Assembly: GCA_017557885.1 (NCBI GenBank)
Contig: JAFYXV010000001.1
Location: 1-64,000, forward strand
Direction of reading: 5' to 3'
Origin: a bacterium
GTDB taxonomy: Bacteria > Auribacterota > UBA3054
Length of the DNA: 64,000 bases
A program made the translations under genes and the position numbers. Under the pieces are notes generated by a model. That model was not told where the DNA came from and ran no database searches. It saw nothing but the letters and a program-made list of their open reading frames with translations. Shown here piece by piece: positions 42,503 to 51,618 of the stretch (position 1 is the first letter of the stretch; each line of letters begins with the position of its first letter).

Positions 42503-44521
42503 TTAAGGCAGATTTCGCTTGCTTCTGAAATAGACCGCGATCTCGTTGATCCTGGCGCTTCTTTCCCTTGAGTCGAAGGTCCTTAGGCCCAGATTGTTTT
42601 CCGCAAATTCGTCGGGACGCATTCTGTTAGTGTAGAGGATCTTGAATCTGACGTAGCGGACCTCTTTGGCGCCGAAGGTGTATTCCTCGCAGGGGAGATT
42701 GGGAATGCCGTTGTTCTTTAGGCCGATGCGCTCCCAGCTTTCGCCGTCCAGGGAGATCTCAACTGTATAGCGCTGGGCACTGAGACCGTCGGCGTAAGGA
42801 TAAATAGCGACTGTGTCGCAGACGGTGGGGGATTCAAGGTCGATGGTGGCGGTCTGGCCTAATCTGGTGCCTTCCCAGGCGCTGCCGTTGTCAATGACGC
42901 CGTCCGTCAAATATTCCGGGCCGCAGTCCAGGTATGTTTCATAATTGGAGGTGACGGGTTTTCCGAAAGCAAGGTTGCCCTCAATGAGGCGGGTGTCCAG
43001 CGTAGTGAAGGTGTTGGCGGAAAGGCCTGCGGAGTTTCTTAAGTTCGGGCGGTCCAAGAGGCCGCGGCCGAACTGCACGTACTGGATGTTCTTGACTTTT
43101 TCGGAAGAGATCGTCACCTGGTCAGGGGCGGTGATCTTCGCTTCGGCGGGGTGGAAGATCTTGTCGGAGCCCGCGACCTCGAAGCAGTCGGGGTCTTTGC
43201 CGTCCGCTGTCGTCAGGCCGTCGTAGGCGAAGTCGAAAGTGAGTCTGGCGCTTTGCCCTTCCAGCTCGATGCTTTTAACTTTCGGGAAGTAAGGCTTGAG
43301 TTCGGTCTTGCCGTACTGTTCGTAAAGAGCGAGGTTCGCGAGCCGGACAGCCAGGGGCTTCTTGTCCATCGGGTGGATGTTCGTCAGGTCGTCCGCTGTG
43401 TCATAGGCCAGGGCCATGCCGGTATTGGGAATGTCCAATGATCTCGTCTGGGCGTCGATGATCTCGTTGCGGTGGGTGTAGATGGCGACGTAGTGCCAGG
43501 AAGCGATCTGAACGTAATAGAAGGGCAGGTCTTCGTTCCAGATCCTGCGCCAGCCATCAACTAGGGCGTGCATCTTCTGATAATAGGATTCGCCGCAGGG
43601 ACGGTCGATGACGTCGTACTCCGCCTGGTACCAGAGAAAGCCTTTTATCGCGAAGGGAACGAGAGGGTGGATCTGGGTGTTGTAGATGGAGCAGTTCTCG
43701 TAGGGCGTGGGATATTTCGGCGGCTTGGGTGGAGGAGGCATTATTTCGCCGCTTTCCACGGAAGCGGCAACTTTTTCATTCCACTCTTTGTTTCTTTTGA
43801 ATGTGTTGACCAAAGAGGCCTCGTAAAGCTTGCGCTGCTTTTTAACGTCGTAAACGTTGCCTTCCATACCCTTGGTCATTTCGAATCCTTCGGGCGGGAT
43901 GTAAGCCCTGATGGGCGTGCCGCCCCAACTGCTATTGATGACGCCTATGGGGGCGTCTATTTCTTCCATAAGTCTTCTCGCGAAGAAGTAGCCGATGGCG
44001 CAGAAGCCGCCGAAGGTGCCCTTGCCGGCTGTTTCCGGCGTGCAGACGGCCCACTTGGTGTCGATGTCGAAGCGGGGCGTGTAACTTGTCTTGTTGACGG
44101 TGGTCAGGATGCGGAGGAAGGGGTGGTTCGCGTTTTTTACGAGCTCCTCGCCGTTGTAGCAGGCCTTGATGCCCATCTCCATGTTGCTTTGTCCGGAGCA
44201 GAGCCAGACTTCGCCGATAAGGATGTCGCTAATTTTTATTTCTTCGCCGGTGGAGGCTTTGACTGTCAAGGTCTGCGCTTCGAAAGTTTTCGTTAAGGGC
44301 GCGAGCTTCACCATCCAGGAACCATAACTGTCGGCGGTCGTTTCCAAGGTTTGGTTTTGAAAGACGACTGTCACTTTGGCGCCGGCTTTGGCGAGTCCCC
44401 AGACGGGGACAGGCTTTCCCTGCTGCAGGACCATGTGGTCGCTGAAAATTTTCGGAAGACGAAGGGGCTCGTTCCCGATTTTGACGCCTAGTTTTTCCGC
44501 GAAGAGAAGAGGTGAATACAT
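42503..44521 (-). CDS. Sialate O-acetylesterase-like SGNH hydrolase without clear signal peptide
   Basis: 672 residues. Family signatures: SDHMVLQQGKPVPVWG, nucleophile Ser112 in CSGQSNMEM, INSSWGGTPIRAYIP, FLWYQAEYD, and the Asp-His element DLTNIHPMDKK. Residues about 540-672 look like an F5/8-type-C carbohydrate-binding domain. These enzymes deacetylate sialic acids or acetylated xylan and other glycans. The N-terminus MYSPLLFAEKLGVK has no good signal peptide, unlike the paralogue at 46018; AAGGA precedes the start, so this start seems genuine. Divergent from the AAG gene. Confidence 0.88.
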   Translation of the reverse strand: MYSPLLFAEKLGVKIGNEPLRLPKIFSDHMVLQQGKPVPVWGLAKAGAKVTVVFQNQTLETTADSYGSWMVKLAPLTKTFEAQTLTVKASTGEEIKISDILIGEVWLCSGQSNMEMGIKACYNGEELVKNANHPFLRILTTVNKTSYTPRFDIDTKWAVCTPETAGKGTFGGFCAIGYFFARRLMEEIDAPIGVINSSWGGTPIRAYIPPEGFEMTKGMEGNVYDVKKQRKLYEASLVNTFKRNKEWNEKVAASVESGEIMPPPPKPPKYPTPYENCSIYNTQIHPLVPFAIKGFLWYQAEYDVIDRPCGESYYQKMHALVDGWRRIWNEDLPFYYVQIASWHYVAIYTHRNEIIDAQTRSLDIPNTGMALAYDTADDLTNIHPMDKKPLAVRLANLALYEQYGKTELKPYFPKVKSIELEGQSARLTFDFAYDGLTTADGKDPDCFEVAGSDKIFHPAEAKITAPDQVTISSEKVKNIQYVQFGRGLLDRPNLRNSAGLSANTFTTLDTRLIEGNLAFGKPVTSNYETYLDCGPEYLTDGVIDNGSAWEGTRLGQTATIDLESPTVCDTVAIYPYADGLSAQRYTVEISLDGESWERIGLKNNGIPNLPCEEYTFGAKEVRYVRFKILYTNRMRPDEFAENNLGLRTFDSRERSARINEIAVYFRSKRNLP

Positions 44522-44703
44522 AGTGTTCCTTATTATTTATGATTATGTTTATTCTACTCCTTTCGCAAAGGCTTTTCAAGACAGAAGGAAGGGGGGAAAT
44601 TCCGCCGCGCCGGTTTAAGAAGCGAGCCTTTTGCTTTGCCGCAGGCGGCGAAAACAGGTAAATTTTCGCAGGCGATGGGGAAAATGGCGTAAGGGGGAAA
44701 TTT

Positions 44704-44711
44704 GTTAAAAT
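44704..44711 (+). promoter_or_regulatory. Extended -10 promoter of the AAG gene
   Basis: TG-T-TAAAAT (hexamer 44706-44711) about 50 bases before the start codon; matches the recurring promoter type of the window. Confidence 0.5.
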
Positions 44712-44763
44712 AAAGTTGTAAAATTAAAATGAAAAAAGAGAAGCTCCAAAAAGGTTTTCAAAA

Positions 44764-45297
44764 ATGCCCAGGTTGTCGAGGGAAGATTATTTAAAGGACG
44801 CCCCCGCTTTGGCGGCGGAACTGATAGGCTGCTTCCTCTGCCGGAGGCTGGAGGACGGTTCTCTTCTGCGCTTGCGCATTACGGAAACGGAGGCCTACTA
44901 CGGCGAGGAGGACAGCGCCTGCCACGCCAGCAAGGGGAGGACGAAACGCACGGAAACGCTTTACTTTTCGGGAGGCCACGCCTACGTTTATCTCTGCTAC
45001 GGGATGCATGAGATGATGAACATCGTGACAGGCCCGGCGGATCATCCGGAAGCGGTGCTTATAAGAGGCATAGAAGGAGCGGAGGGCCCGGGCAGAGTCA
45101 CGAAACGGCTGAATATCGATCGCGGCCTGAACGCGGAGGATCTGGCGGTCTCGGAAAAGATCTGGGTGGAAAGAGGCGAAGGCAAACCTAAAATAAAAAC
45201 TACGCCGAGGATCGGCATTGGGTACGCCAAAGCAAGGGACCGAAAGCGAAAATGGCGCTTCACGATTGCCTTGTTAGGGAAAGAAAAATCAAAATGA
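44764..45297 (+). CDS. 3-methyladenine DNA glycosylase, AAG/MPG family
   Basis: 177 residues. Removes alkylated and deaminated purines. Seen: LAAELIGCFLCRR, ITETEAYYGEEDSACHAS with the catalytic Glu, YFSGGHAYVYLCYGMHEMMN and GPGRVTKRLNID. Slightly shorter than average at the C-terminus, but the catalytic core is complete. The nitroreductase follows after 32 bases. Confidence 0.93.
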   Translation: MPRLSREDYLKDAPALAAELIGCFLCRRLEDGSLLRLRITETEAYYGEEDSACHASKGRTKRTETLYFSGGHAYVYLCYGMHEMMNIVTGPADHPEAVLIRGIEGAEGPGRVTKRLNIDRGLNAEDLAVSEKIWVERGEGKPKIKTTPRIGIGYAKARDRKRKWRFTIALLGKEKSK

Positions 45298-45329
45298 AAA
45301 AATTTTAACCCTTGAAAAAAGGAGAAAAT

Positions 45330-45860
45330 ATGGAGAACGTTGTTTTGAAGGCCCTGAAAGAACGCAGAAGCTGCCGCTCCTACAAAAGCGAGCAGATAAA
45401 AGACGAGGAGCTCCAGGCTGTGCTGGAGGCGGGGACCTACGCGCCCACGGGCATGGGCTACCAGGATCCCTGGATCGTGGCGGTGCAGAATAAAGAGCTC
45501 AGGGAAAAGCTGGTCAGGATGAACGCCGCGGTCATGGGAGCCAAGAGCGATCCCTACTACGGCGCGCCAACCATCGTTCTGGTCTTCGGCTCAAGTCTGG
45601 AGAAATGGGGCAACAGCGTCTGCGACGGTTCCTTGGTATTGGGCAACATGATGCTGGCGGCCCACGCCCTGGGCCTGGGGTCCTGCTGGATCAACCGGGA
45701 GAGGGAAATGTTCGCCACCGAGGAAGGGAAAGAATTGATGAAGTCCTTCGGACTGCCGGAGGGTCTCATCGGCATCGGCTCCGTGGCCCTGGGATATCCC
45801 GCCGCCGCCCCGAATCCTCCCAAGCCTAGAAAAGAAGGCTACTCCAGAGTTATAAAATAA
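45330..45860 (+). CDS. Nitroreductase-family flavoprotein
   Basis: 176 residues from ATG 45330, chosen because AAGGAG lies 6 bases upstream (a TTG at 45312 is within the leader). RRSCRSYKSEQI, TYAPTGMGYQDPWIV, LGLGSCWINRE and IGSVALGYP are nitroreductase FMN-binding and dimer motifs. Reduces nitroaromatics or quinones with NAD(P)H; the physiological substrate is not predictable. Followed by a terminator. Confidence 0.92.
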   Translation: MENVVLKALKERRSCRSYKSEQIKDEELQAVLEAGTYAPTGMGYQDPWIVAVQNKELREKLVRMNAAVMGAKSDPYYGAPTIVLVFGSSLEKWGNSVCDGSLVLGNMMLAAHALGLGSCWINREREMFATEEGKELMKSFGLPEGLIGIGSVALGYPAAAPNPPKPRKEGYSRVIK

Positions 45861-45917
45861 AAAAGCAATGTGGGATTCCCCCCCCCTGCGGGCCGGAAAT
45901 AAAAGCAAAATTGGGAG

Positions 45918-45949
45918 ACGGCGCTTCTAAATTCAGGAGCGCCGTTTTT
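45918..45949 (+). terminator. Intrinsic terminator after nitroreductase
   Basis: Stem ACGGCGCT (45918-45925) with AGCGCCGT (45938-45945), 12-base loop, then T-run. Confidence 0.8.
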
Positions 45950-45964
45950 CCTGCCTCCTTATTT

Positions 45965-45973
45965 TGGTAAAAT
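45965..45973 (+). promoter_or_regulatory. Extended -10 promoter of the second sialate esterase
   Basis: TG-G-TAAAAT (hexamer 45968-45973), 45 bases before ATG 46018. Confidence 0.5.
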
Positions 45974-46017
45974 AAAGTTTGAAAAAACAAAGATAATAAA
46001 CAACAATAAGGAATCTT

Positions 46018-47964
46018 ATGCAAGCTCTCTTCGCTTTTCTGCTTTCCATAGGCGTGGCTCTCGGCATGCAGCCGCTTTCCACCTCCACAGTCTTTTCGGA
46101 CCACATGGTCTTCCAGCAGGGGAAGCCCGTGGCCGTCTGGGGCCAGGGGACGAAAGGCTCCACCGTGGAAGTTTCCTTCATGGACCAAACGAAAAAAACC
46201 ACCGTCTCCGACGAGGGCTTGTGGAGAGTCGATCTCGATCCCATGCCCGTCGTTAGGGAAAGCCAGACGCTGACGATAAAATCAAGCAAAGGCGAGAAGT
46301 TGGAATACAAGGACGTATTGGTGGGCGAAGTCTGGTTCTGTTCCGGACAGAGCAATATGGAGATGGGATTGGGCGCCGTGGAGAACGCGGAAGAGGAGAT
46401 CAAAAACGCCACCGATCCCATGATCAGAGTCTTCGAGCCGAAGGTCAGGGCGAGATATCTGATCGCCACCGACATCGACGCCACGTGGCACCGCTGCTCG
46501 CCGGAAGTCGTGAGGGAAGGCGCCTTCAACGGTTTCGGCGCCATCGCATACTTCTTCGCGCAAAGATTGAGAGCCGAGCTCGACGTGCCCGTGGGCGTCA
46601 TCAACTCTTCCTGGGGCGGCACGCCTATCAGAGCCTACATCCCGCCGGAAATTTTCGACGAGTATCCCGAAGTGAAAGGCAATTCGGACACCTTCTACAA
46701 GGAGAGGAAAGACTACCTCGACAAGGCCAGATGGTTCATGCAGAATTCCCAGAACTGGATCAACGACCTGAAAGACAAAATGGCCAAGGGACATGACGAG
46801 ATCGCTTACCCGCCCGCTTTCCCCGAGAATCCGAATTCCGGCGACCCCTGCGTCATCTACAACGCCATGATCGCGCCCTTGGTTCCCTATACCATCAAAG
46901 GCTTCCTTTGGTATCAGGGCGAATACGAAGTCATCGAGCGCGCCTGCGCCCGCGCCTATTACTATAAGATGCACGCCCTGGTGGAAGGCTGGCGCAAACT
47001 GTGGGGCGAGGAATTGCCCTTCTATTACGTCCAGATCGCCCCTTGGGCCCACTCGGGGGTGTATCAGAACAGGCCTGACATCATAGACGCCCAGATGAAG
47101 GCCCTGGACATTCCCAAGACCGGCATCGCGCTTAGCTACGACCTGGTCGACGACCTTGGCGACATCCATCCCAAAAAGAAACGCCAGCTGACCGAGAGGC
47201 TCTCGAACCTCGCGCTCAAGGAAGTTTACGGCTACGAGGATCTGAAGCCCTACAGCCCCGTGATGCAGAAGGTCGTACTTGGCAACGCGGAGGCGAAAGT
47301 TTACTTCAGCAATGTTTACGACGGACTGAAAACCGCTGACGGCAAGGATCCCGACCTCTTCAAAGTCGCCGGCCCCGACGGCAAGTTCGTGGACGCCGCG
47401 GCGGAGATCACCGGCAAGAACGAAGTGACTTTGACCAGCGCCGAACTTCCTGAAATTAAATACGTGAGCTACGGCAGAGGTCTGACTGATCAGCCTAACC
47501 TTAGAAACAGCGTGGGCCTTCCGGCCAGCATCTTCACGACTTTTGACCAGAGAGTGAAAAACCTCGCTTATCATCAGCCGGTGGAAGCGGAATGCTACCT
47601 CGACTGCGACGGTTACTACCTGACGGACGGCCTTACCAACCGCCACAACGGTTGGGAATCCTACAAGAAGAACGAAGGCGAAGCTATCGTCAAAATGAAA
47701 GAGCCTAAGGAAGCCGACACGGTCGTAGTTTATCCCTTCAGCGACGGAAGCGACTGGCAGCGCTTCGTTGTCAGCATCAAAGGACCTGACGGCGAATGGA
47801 AAGAAGTTGGCAAAAAGGACGACCACAAAGCCACCAAGGAAAAATACGTTTATAAATTCGACAGGCAGGAAGTGAGCGAAATTAAGCTCCAGTGCATCCA
47901 GACTCTGAACTGGCAGCGCTCCCGCTTTAACGAAATACAGCTTTTCGACGGTTATGAGGAATAA
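46018..47964 (+). CDS. Secreted sialate O-acetylesterase-like SGNH hydrolase
   Basis: 648 residues with a signal peptide (hydrophobic 4-16). Same family as 42503-44521: SDHMVFQQGKPVAVWG, Ser112 in CSGQSNMEM, INSSWGGTPIRAYIPPE, FLWYQGEYE, and DLGDIHPKKK with the catalytic His. The C-terminal 120 residues form an F5/8-type-C-like domain. Predicted to remove acetyl groups from host or plant glycans outside the cytoplasm. It overlaps the next gene by 11 bases, so it heads an operon with the YwqK-like and GH63-like genes. Confidence 0.92.
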   Translation: MQALFAFLLSIGVALGMQPLSTSTVFSDHMVFQQGKPVAVWGQGTKGSTVEVSFMDQTKKTTVSDEGLWRVDLDPMPVVRESQTLTIKSSKGEKLEYKDVLVGEVWFCSGQSNMEMGLGAVENAEEEIKNATDPMIRVFEPKVRARYLIATDIDATWHRCSPEVVREGAFNGFGAIAYFFAQRLRAELDVPVGVINSSWGGTPIRAYIPPEIFDEYPEVKGNSDTFYKERKDYLDKARWFMQNSQNWINDLKDKMAKGHDEIAYPPAFPENPNSGDPCVIYNAMIAPLVPYTIKGFLWYQGEYEVIERACARAYYYKMHALVEGWRKLWGEELPFYYVQIAPWAHSGVYQNRPDIIDAQMKALDIPKTGIALSYDLVDDLGDIHPKKKRQLTERLSNLALKEVYGYEDLKPYSPVMQKVVLGNAEAKVYFSNVYDGLKTADGKDPDLFKVAGPDGKFVDAAAEITGKNEVTLTSAELPEIKYVSYGRGLTDQPNLRNSVGLPASIFTTFDQRVKNLAYHQPVEAECYLDCDGYYLTDGLTNRHNGWESYKKNEGEAIVKMKEPKEADTVVVYPFSDGSDWQRFVVSIKGPDGEWKEVGKKDDHKATKEKYVYKFDRQEVSEIKLQCIQTLNWQRSRFNEIQLFDGYEE

Positions 47965-48757
47965 GCTTTTACTTTTAGTTTGCCTTTGCCTTTGCGCAGA
48001 AGCCGCACTTGCAAAGGACACGCCCAAAAGGGAAGACTTCGACGCGGCGGCGCTGCTTCTTGAGGCTGAATCCAAAAAGCCCAATATGAAAGCGCCTGCG
48101 CAGGAACCGATGCGGATGCCCAAGCCCGTCGCGCCTCCTGAAGGCGCGGAGGAAGTCTCCGCCAATTATCCCAACGGCAATCTTTTAGTCCACGGCTTCA
48201 CCGTAAAGGACAAGAAAGTCGGCTACTGGTACTTCTTCTATCCGAATACCCAAATAAAAGCCGAAGGCGAGATGAAAAACGATAAAAGATCCGGCTTCTG
48301 GGTCTATTATCACGAGAACGGCAAGCGTTCCTCGGAAGGCGAATTCGATGAAAAAGGCCTGGCGACCGGCGAATGGAAGCGCTATCATCAAAACGGCGCG
48401 CTGTCGGGCACGGGATCCTACGAGAACGGCAAGGAGGAGGGCGTCTGGACCCAATACGGCACCAACGGATATCTGGCCGCCACGACCTGCTACAAAAAAG
48501 GCCTTCAGGAAGGCTCCAGCTACATGTATGCGCCGGACGGCTCCGTCATCTCCAAGGGCAGCTTCAAAAAGGGCGAGCGCTGCGGCGCCTGGGAGCTTAA
48601 AGACCCCGAGAACGGCTCGGAATTAAAGGGCGAGATGAAAGGCGGATTGCGCGTGGGCGATTGGGTAATGAAAGACAACGCTAACAAACAGACGGTCCTT
48701 TTCAAGTACGACGAGAAAGGTCAAATGAAGAGCGTCGTGACTAACAAATGGGAATAA
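47954..48757 (+). CDS. Exported YwqK/MORN-2-repeat protein
   Basis: 267 residues with a signal peptide (cleavage near AALA-K). From residue about 75 on there are six to seven repeats of the form G-x-W-x2-Y-x2-N-G-x-x2-x-G, for example GYWYFFYPNTQIKAEG, GFWVYYHENGKRSSEG and GEWKRYHQNGALSGTG. These match YwqK-type antitoxin or MORN-2 repeats, which usually serve binding roles. Here export and the glycan-operon context suggest an envelope role rather than toxin neutralisation. Confidence 0.85.
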   Translation: MRNKLLLLVCLCLCAEAALAKDTPKREDFDAAALLLEAESKKPNMKAPAQEPMRMPKPVAPPEGAEEVSANYPNGNLLVHGFTVKDKKVGYWYFFYPNTQIKAEGEMKNDKRSGFWVYYHENGKRSSEGEFDEKGLATGEWKRYHQNGALSGTGSYENGKEEGVWTQYGTNGYLAATTCYKKGLQEGSSYMYAPDGSVISKGSFKKGERCGAWELKDPENGSELKGEMKGGLRVGDWVMKDNANKQTVLFKYDEKGQMKSVVTNKWE

Positions 48758-48759
48758 CG

Positions 48760-50112
48760 ATGCGTTTTCTTCCGCTCTTACTTTTAATCATCTGGACTGG
48801 AACTTCAATGGCAGTTTTTACCAATTACGTGGCTGACACGGAAAAAGTCGTGAACGGCGAATTCAGCAAGGAACTGAAAGAAAAGTTTTACAACGCCGCT
48901 TTCGAGATCGCAAAGAGAAAAATGGAGGAGGGCGCCAACGCTCTCAAAAACAATCCTCCCAAAAGGGAGATCCTGCCCAGGCTGGCCACCGGCGGCGGAT
49001 TTTCCGGGCTTTTCGTCTGGGACACCTGCTTCTGCGTCATGTGGGCCAAGTACGATATGAAGCTTCCTGTCCTGACGTCCCTCGACAACTTCTACAATCT
49101 CCAGGCTGAGGACGGCTCCATCTGCCGCGAATTCTCTTACGACGGCAGCCCGGCCTGGGACGGCAGGCATCCCATCTCCTGGAATCCGCCTTTGCTTTCC
49201 TGGGCGGAATGGGAGCTCTACATTAACGGCAAGACGGATAAAGAGCGTTTGAAAAAAGTTTGGCCAAACTTAAAGAAGTTCTATCTTTTCTGCGAAAAGA
49301 CTTACCGTCAGCCGGACGGCCTTTACTTCGGAGACGCCCTGGGCTGCGGGATGGACAATCTTCCGAGAATGCCGGAAAACTGGAAAGACGACATTGAAAA
49401 CGGCATCAAGTTCAAGCCGGAATATTGGCTGTTGGACGATCGTTTCGGCAATGCGGTGGCGGGAAATCCGCTCTATTCCTGGAACAAGCAGATGGACTGG
49501 ATCGACATGAGCTCACAGATGGCCCTGAACGCCATATGCATGAGCCGCATAGCTTCCGCCATCGAGCTTCCCGAGGACGCCAGGGAATTCAAGGAGCGCC
49601 ACGCCAAGCTTAAAGAGCTCATCAACAAATACTGCTATGATGAGGAAAGAGGTTTCTACTTCGACTGCTACAAAGGCAAAGTCATTCCGCGCTACCACGT
49701 CGGCTGTCTTTGGGTCCTGATCGCGGAGGTCGTTCCGCCGGAACGTTTGGAAAAAGTCATCCGCGTTCTGAAAGACGAAAAGATCTTCAACCGTCCCGTG
49801 CCTTTCCCCTCGCTGCCGCCCTGCGAAACGCCCTACGAACCGGAGACCGGCTACTGGCTCGGCTCAAACTGGCCCTGCACTACGTATATGGCCCTGCGAG
49901 GCTTGAAAGCTATGGGCGCCATGGAAGAGGCGAAGTATTTCGCCAAGCGCTACTACAACGCCAATCTCAACCTTTTCCTGAAGACCGGCACGGTCTGGGA
50001 GAACATCTCTCCCGAGCAGTGCCTGGAACCGAAGAAAGCCGGCGCCGGAAGCGATTTCGCGGGCTGGGGCAACCTGGCGCCCATCGCGGTTTATAAGGAA
50101 TTCCTGGAATAA
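48760..50112 (+). CDS. Exported GH63/trehalase-like (alpha/alpha)6-barrel glycosidase
   Basis: 450 residues from ATG 48760, which starts a signal peptide (MRFLPLLLLIIWTGTSMA). FVWDTCFCVMWAKYD, the Trp-rich GYWLGSNWPCTTYMALRGL and VWENISPEQCLEP are hallmarks of the GH63/GH37 and mannosylglycerate-hydrolase group; an Asp in WDT and a Glu in WEN are likely catalytic. Acts on alpha-linked glucose or mannose units. Last gene of the sialate-esterase operon, so the group probably attacks acetylated glycans together. Confidence 0.83.
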   Translation: MRFLPLLLLIIWTGTSMAVFTNYVADTEKVVNGEFSKELKEKFYNAAFEIAKRKMEEGANALKNNPPKREILPRLATGGGFSGLFVWDTCFCVMWAKYDMKLPVLTSLDNFYNLQAEDGSICREFSYDGSPAWDGRHPISWNPPLLSWAEWELYINGKTDKERLKKVWPNLKKFYLFCEKTYRQPDGLYFGDALGCGMDNLPRMPENWKDDIENGIKFKPEYWLLDDRFGNAVAGNPLYSWNKQMDWIDMSSQMALNAICMSRIASAIELPEDAREFKERHAKLKELINKYCYDEERGFYFDCYKGKVIPRYHVGCLWVLIAEVVPPERLEKVIRVLKDEKIFNRPVPFPSLPPCETPYEPETGYWLGSNWPCTTYMALRGLKAMGAMEEAKYFAKRYYNANLNLFLKTGTVWENISPEQCLEPKKAGAGSDFAGWGNLAPIAVYKEFLE

Positions 50113-50116
50113 TAAA

Positions 50117-51580
50117 ATGGACGAATTCGGATCGGATAAAAAAACGATAGAAAGCTCGATCGACGAGGACGAGCTGATCAAGCCCGAGGACGAACTTCCC
50201 CCTCTTATGTGGGAGGAGCTGACGCCCGAGATGCGATCCTTCGCCTCAAAGGCCGGCTGGAGCAGCCTCATGCCGGTCCAGGCCATGACCATACCCTACG
50301 TGCTGGCACGCCGGGACCTCATGGTGCAGTCCAGGACAGGCAGCGGCAAGACCGGAGCATATCTTCTGCCCTCTTTGCAAAGGATCAAAAAAGAGGAGGC
50401 GGACTGTCAGGTCCTGGCGGTGGCTCCCACCAGGGAGCTGGCGCTGCAGATAGAAGAGGAAGCCCTGAAGATGACCAAAGACTGCGGCATCAAAGCCGCG
50501 GTGGTCTATGGCGGCGCGGGATATGCCAAACAGCAGGAGGAACTGCCGGGCGCCCAGATCGTCATCGGCACCCCAGGTAGGCTCCTGGATTTTTTAATGC
50601 GGGGAACTTTGAAGCTCGCCAAACTGAGAGTCCTGATTCTCGACGAGGCGGACAGGATGCTCTCCATGGGCTTCTATCCCGACATGTGCCGCCTAAAACG
50701 CTATCTCCCCCAGAAATACAACGGCTATCTTTTCTCCGCCACCTTCCCGCAGCGGGTCTTGAACCTGGCGGGGCAGTTTTTGGAGAAGCCGGAGTTTTTG
50801 AGCCTCAGCAAGGACAACGTCCACGTTAAGGAGATCCTGCATCTTTACACGCCGGTGCCGGTCATGGAAAAAGACCGGTCGCTGGTGAGGATCCTGGAGA
50901 CTGAAGCTCCCGATTCCGTCATCGTTTTCTGCAACATGAAGACCACGGTGCACTACGTGACGGTGGTCTTGAAACGCTTCGGCTTCGAAGCGGAGGAACT
51001 TTCCGCCGACCTTCCGCAAAGGAAAAGGGAGGAGCTTATCGCCCGGCTGAAGGAGGGGCGTTTGAAGATCCTGGTGGCCACCGACATCGCGGCCCGGGGC
51101 ATCGACATTCCCGCCCTCAACATGGTGGTGCAGTACGAGCCTCCGGAGGAGCAGGAGCTTTACATCCACCGGGCCGGCAGGACCGGCAGGGCGGGCGCCG
51201 CGGGCACCAGCGTTACGCTGGTCTCGCCGGGGGAGAAAGTGAAACTGATGATGATCGCGAAAGCCTACAACATCGACATGAAGGAACAGACGTTGCCAAG
51301 CGAGGAGGAAGTAGGGAAAGTTATTTCAGGGAGGCTTCTGACGAATTTGGAGCAGAGGGCCAGGGAATTGGATCTCCTGCAGAAGGAAAGAAGCGAGCGC
51401 TTCCTGCCCTTGGCCAGGACGATCTCCTCCACGGAGGAGGGCGTGAATCTTCTGGCGGTGCTTTTCGACCGCTATTACCAGGACAGGATCATGGAAGGCA
51501 GCGACAACTATTCGCCCAAGGTGGAAAAGGAAAAAACGCGGCAGGGAGAAAACAGGGGACGCCGCCGCCGCAAGAAATAA
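50117..51580 (+). CDS. DEAD-box RNA helicase
   Basis: 487 residues. All core motifs are present: Q-motif region with PVQAMTIP, SRTGSGKTGA (motif I), APTREL (Ia), GTPGRL (Ib), DEAD (II), FSATFP (III, SAT), ARGIDIP (V) and HRAGRTGRAG (VI). An acidic N-terminus and a basic Arg/Lys tail (RRRRKK) frame the core. Likely role in ribosome assembly or mRNA turnover, consistent with the exonuclease-like gene that follows. Confidence 0.95.
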   Translation: MDEFGSDKKTIESSIDEDELIKPEDELPPLMWEELTPEMRSFASKAGWSSLMPVQAMTIPYVLARRDLMVQSRTGSGKTGAYLLPSLQRIKKEEADCQVLAVAPTRELALQIEEEALKMTKDCGIKAAVVYGGAGYAKQQEELPGAQIVIGTPGRLLDFLMRGTLKLAKLRVLILDEADRMLSMGFYPDMCRLKRYLPQKYNGYLFSATFPQRVLNLAGQFLEKPEFLSLSKDNVHVKEILHLYTPVPVMEKDRSLVRILETEAPDSVIVFCNMKTTVHYVTVVLKRFGFEAEELSADLPQRKREELIARLKEGRLKILVATDIAARGIDIPALNMVVQYEPPEEQELYIHRAGRTGRAGAAGTSVTLVSPGEKVKLMMIAKAYNIDMKEQTLPSEEEVGKVISGRLLTNLEQRARELDLLQKERSERFLPLARTISSTEEGVNLLAVLFDRYYQDRIMEGSDNYSPKVEKEKTRQGENRGRRRRKK

Positions 51581-51618
51581 AAACTGATCTTTCAAAAATC
51601 AAAACGGAAACGAGCAAC

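Noticed and set aside
46282-48165. 627-codon minus-strand frame opposite the sialate esterase
   Set aside because: Antisense to a clear SGNH hydrolase with conserved motifs; low-complexity composition typical of shadows.
47954-48757. Antitoxin of a toxin-antitoxin pair (YwqK annotation)
   Set aside because: It has a signal peptide and sits in a glycan-degradation operon with no toxin-like partner.
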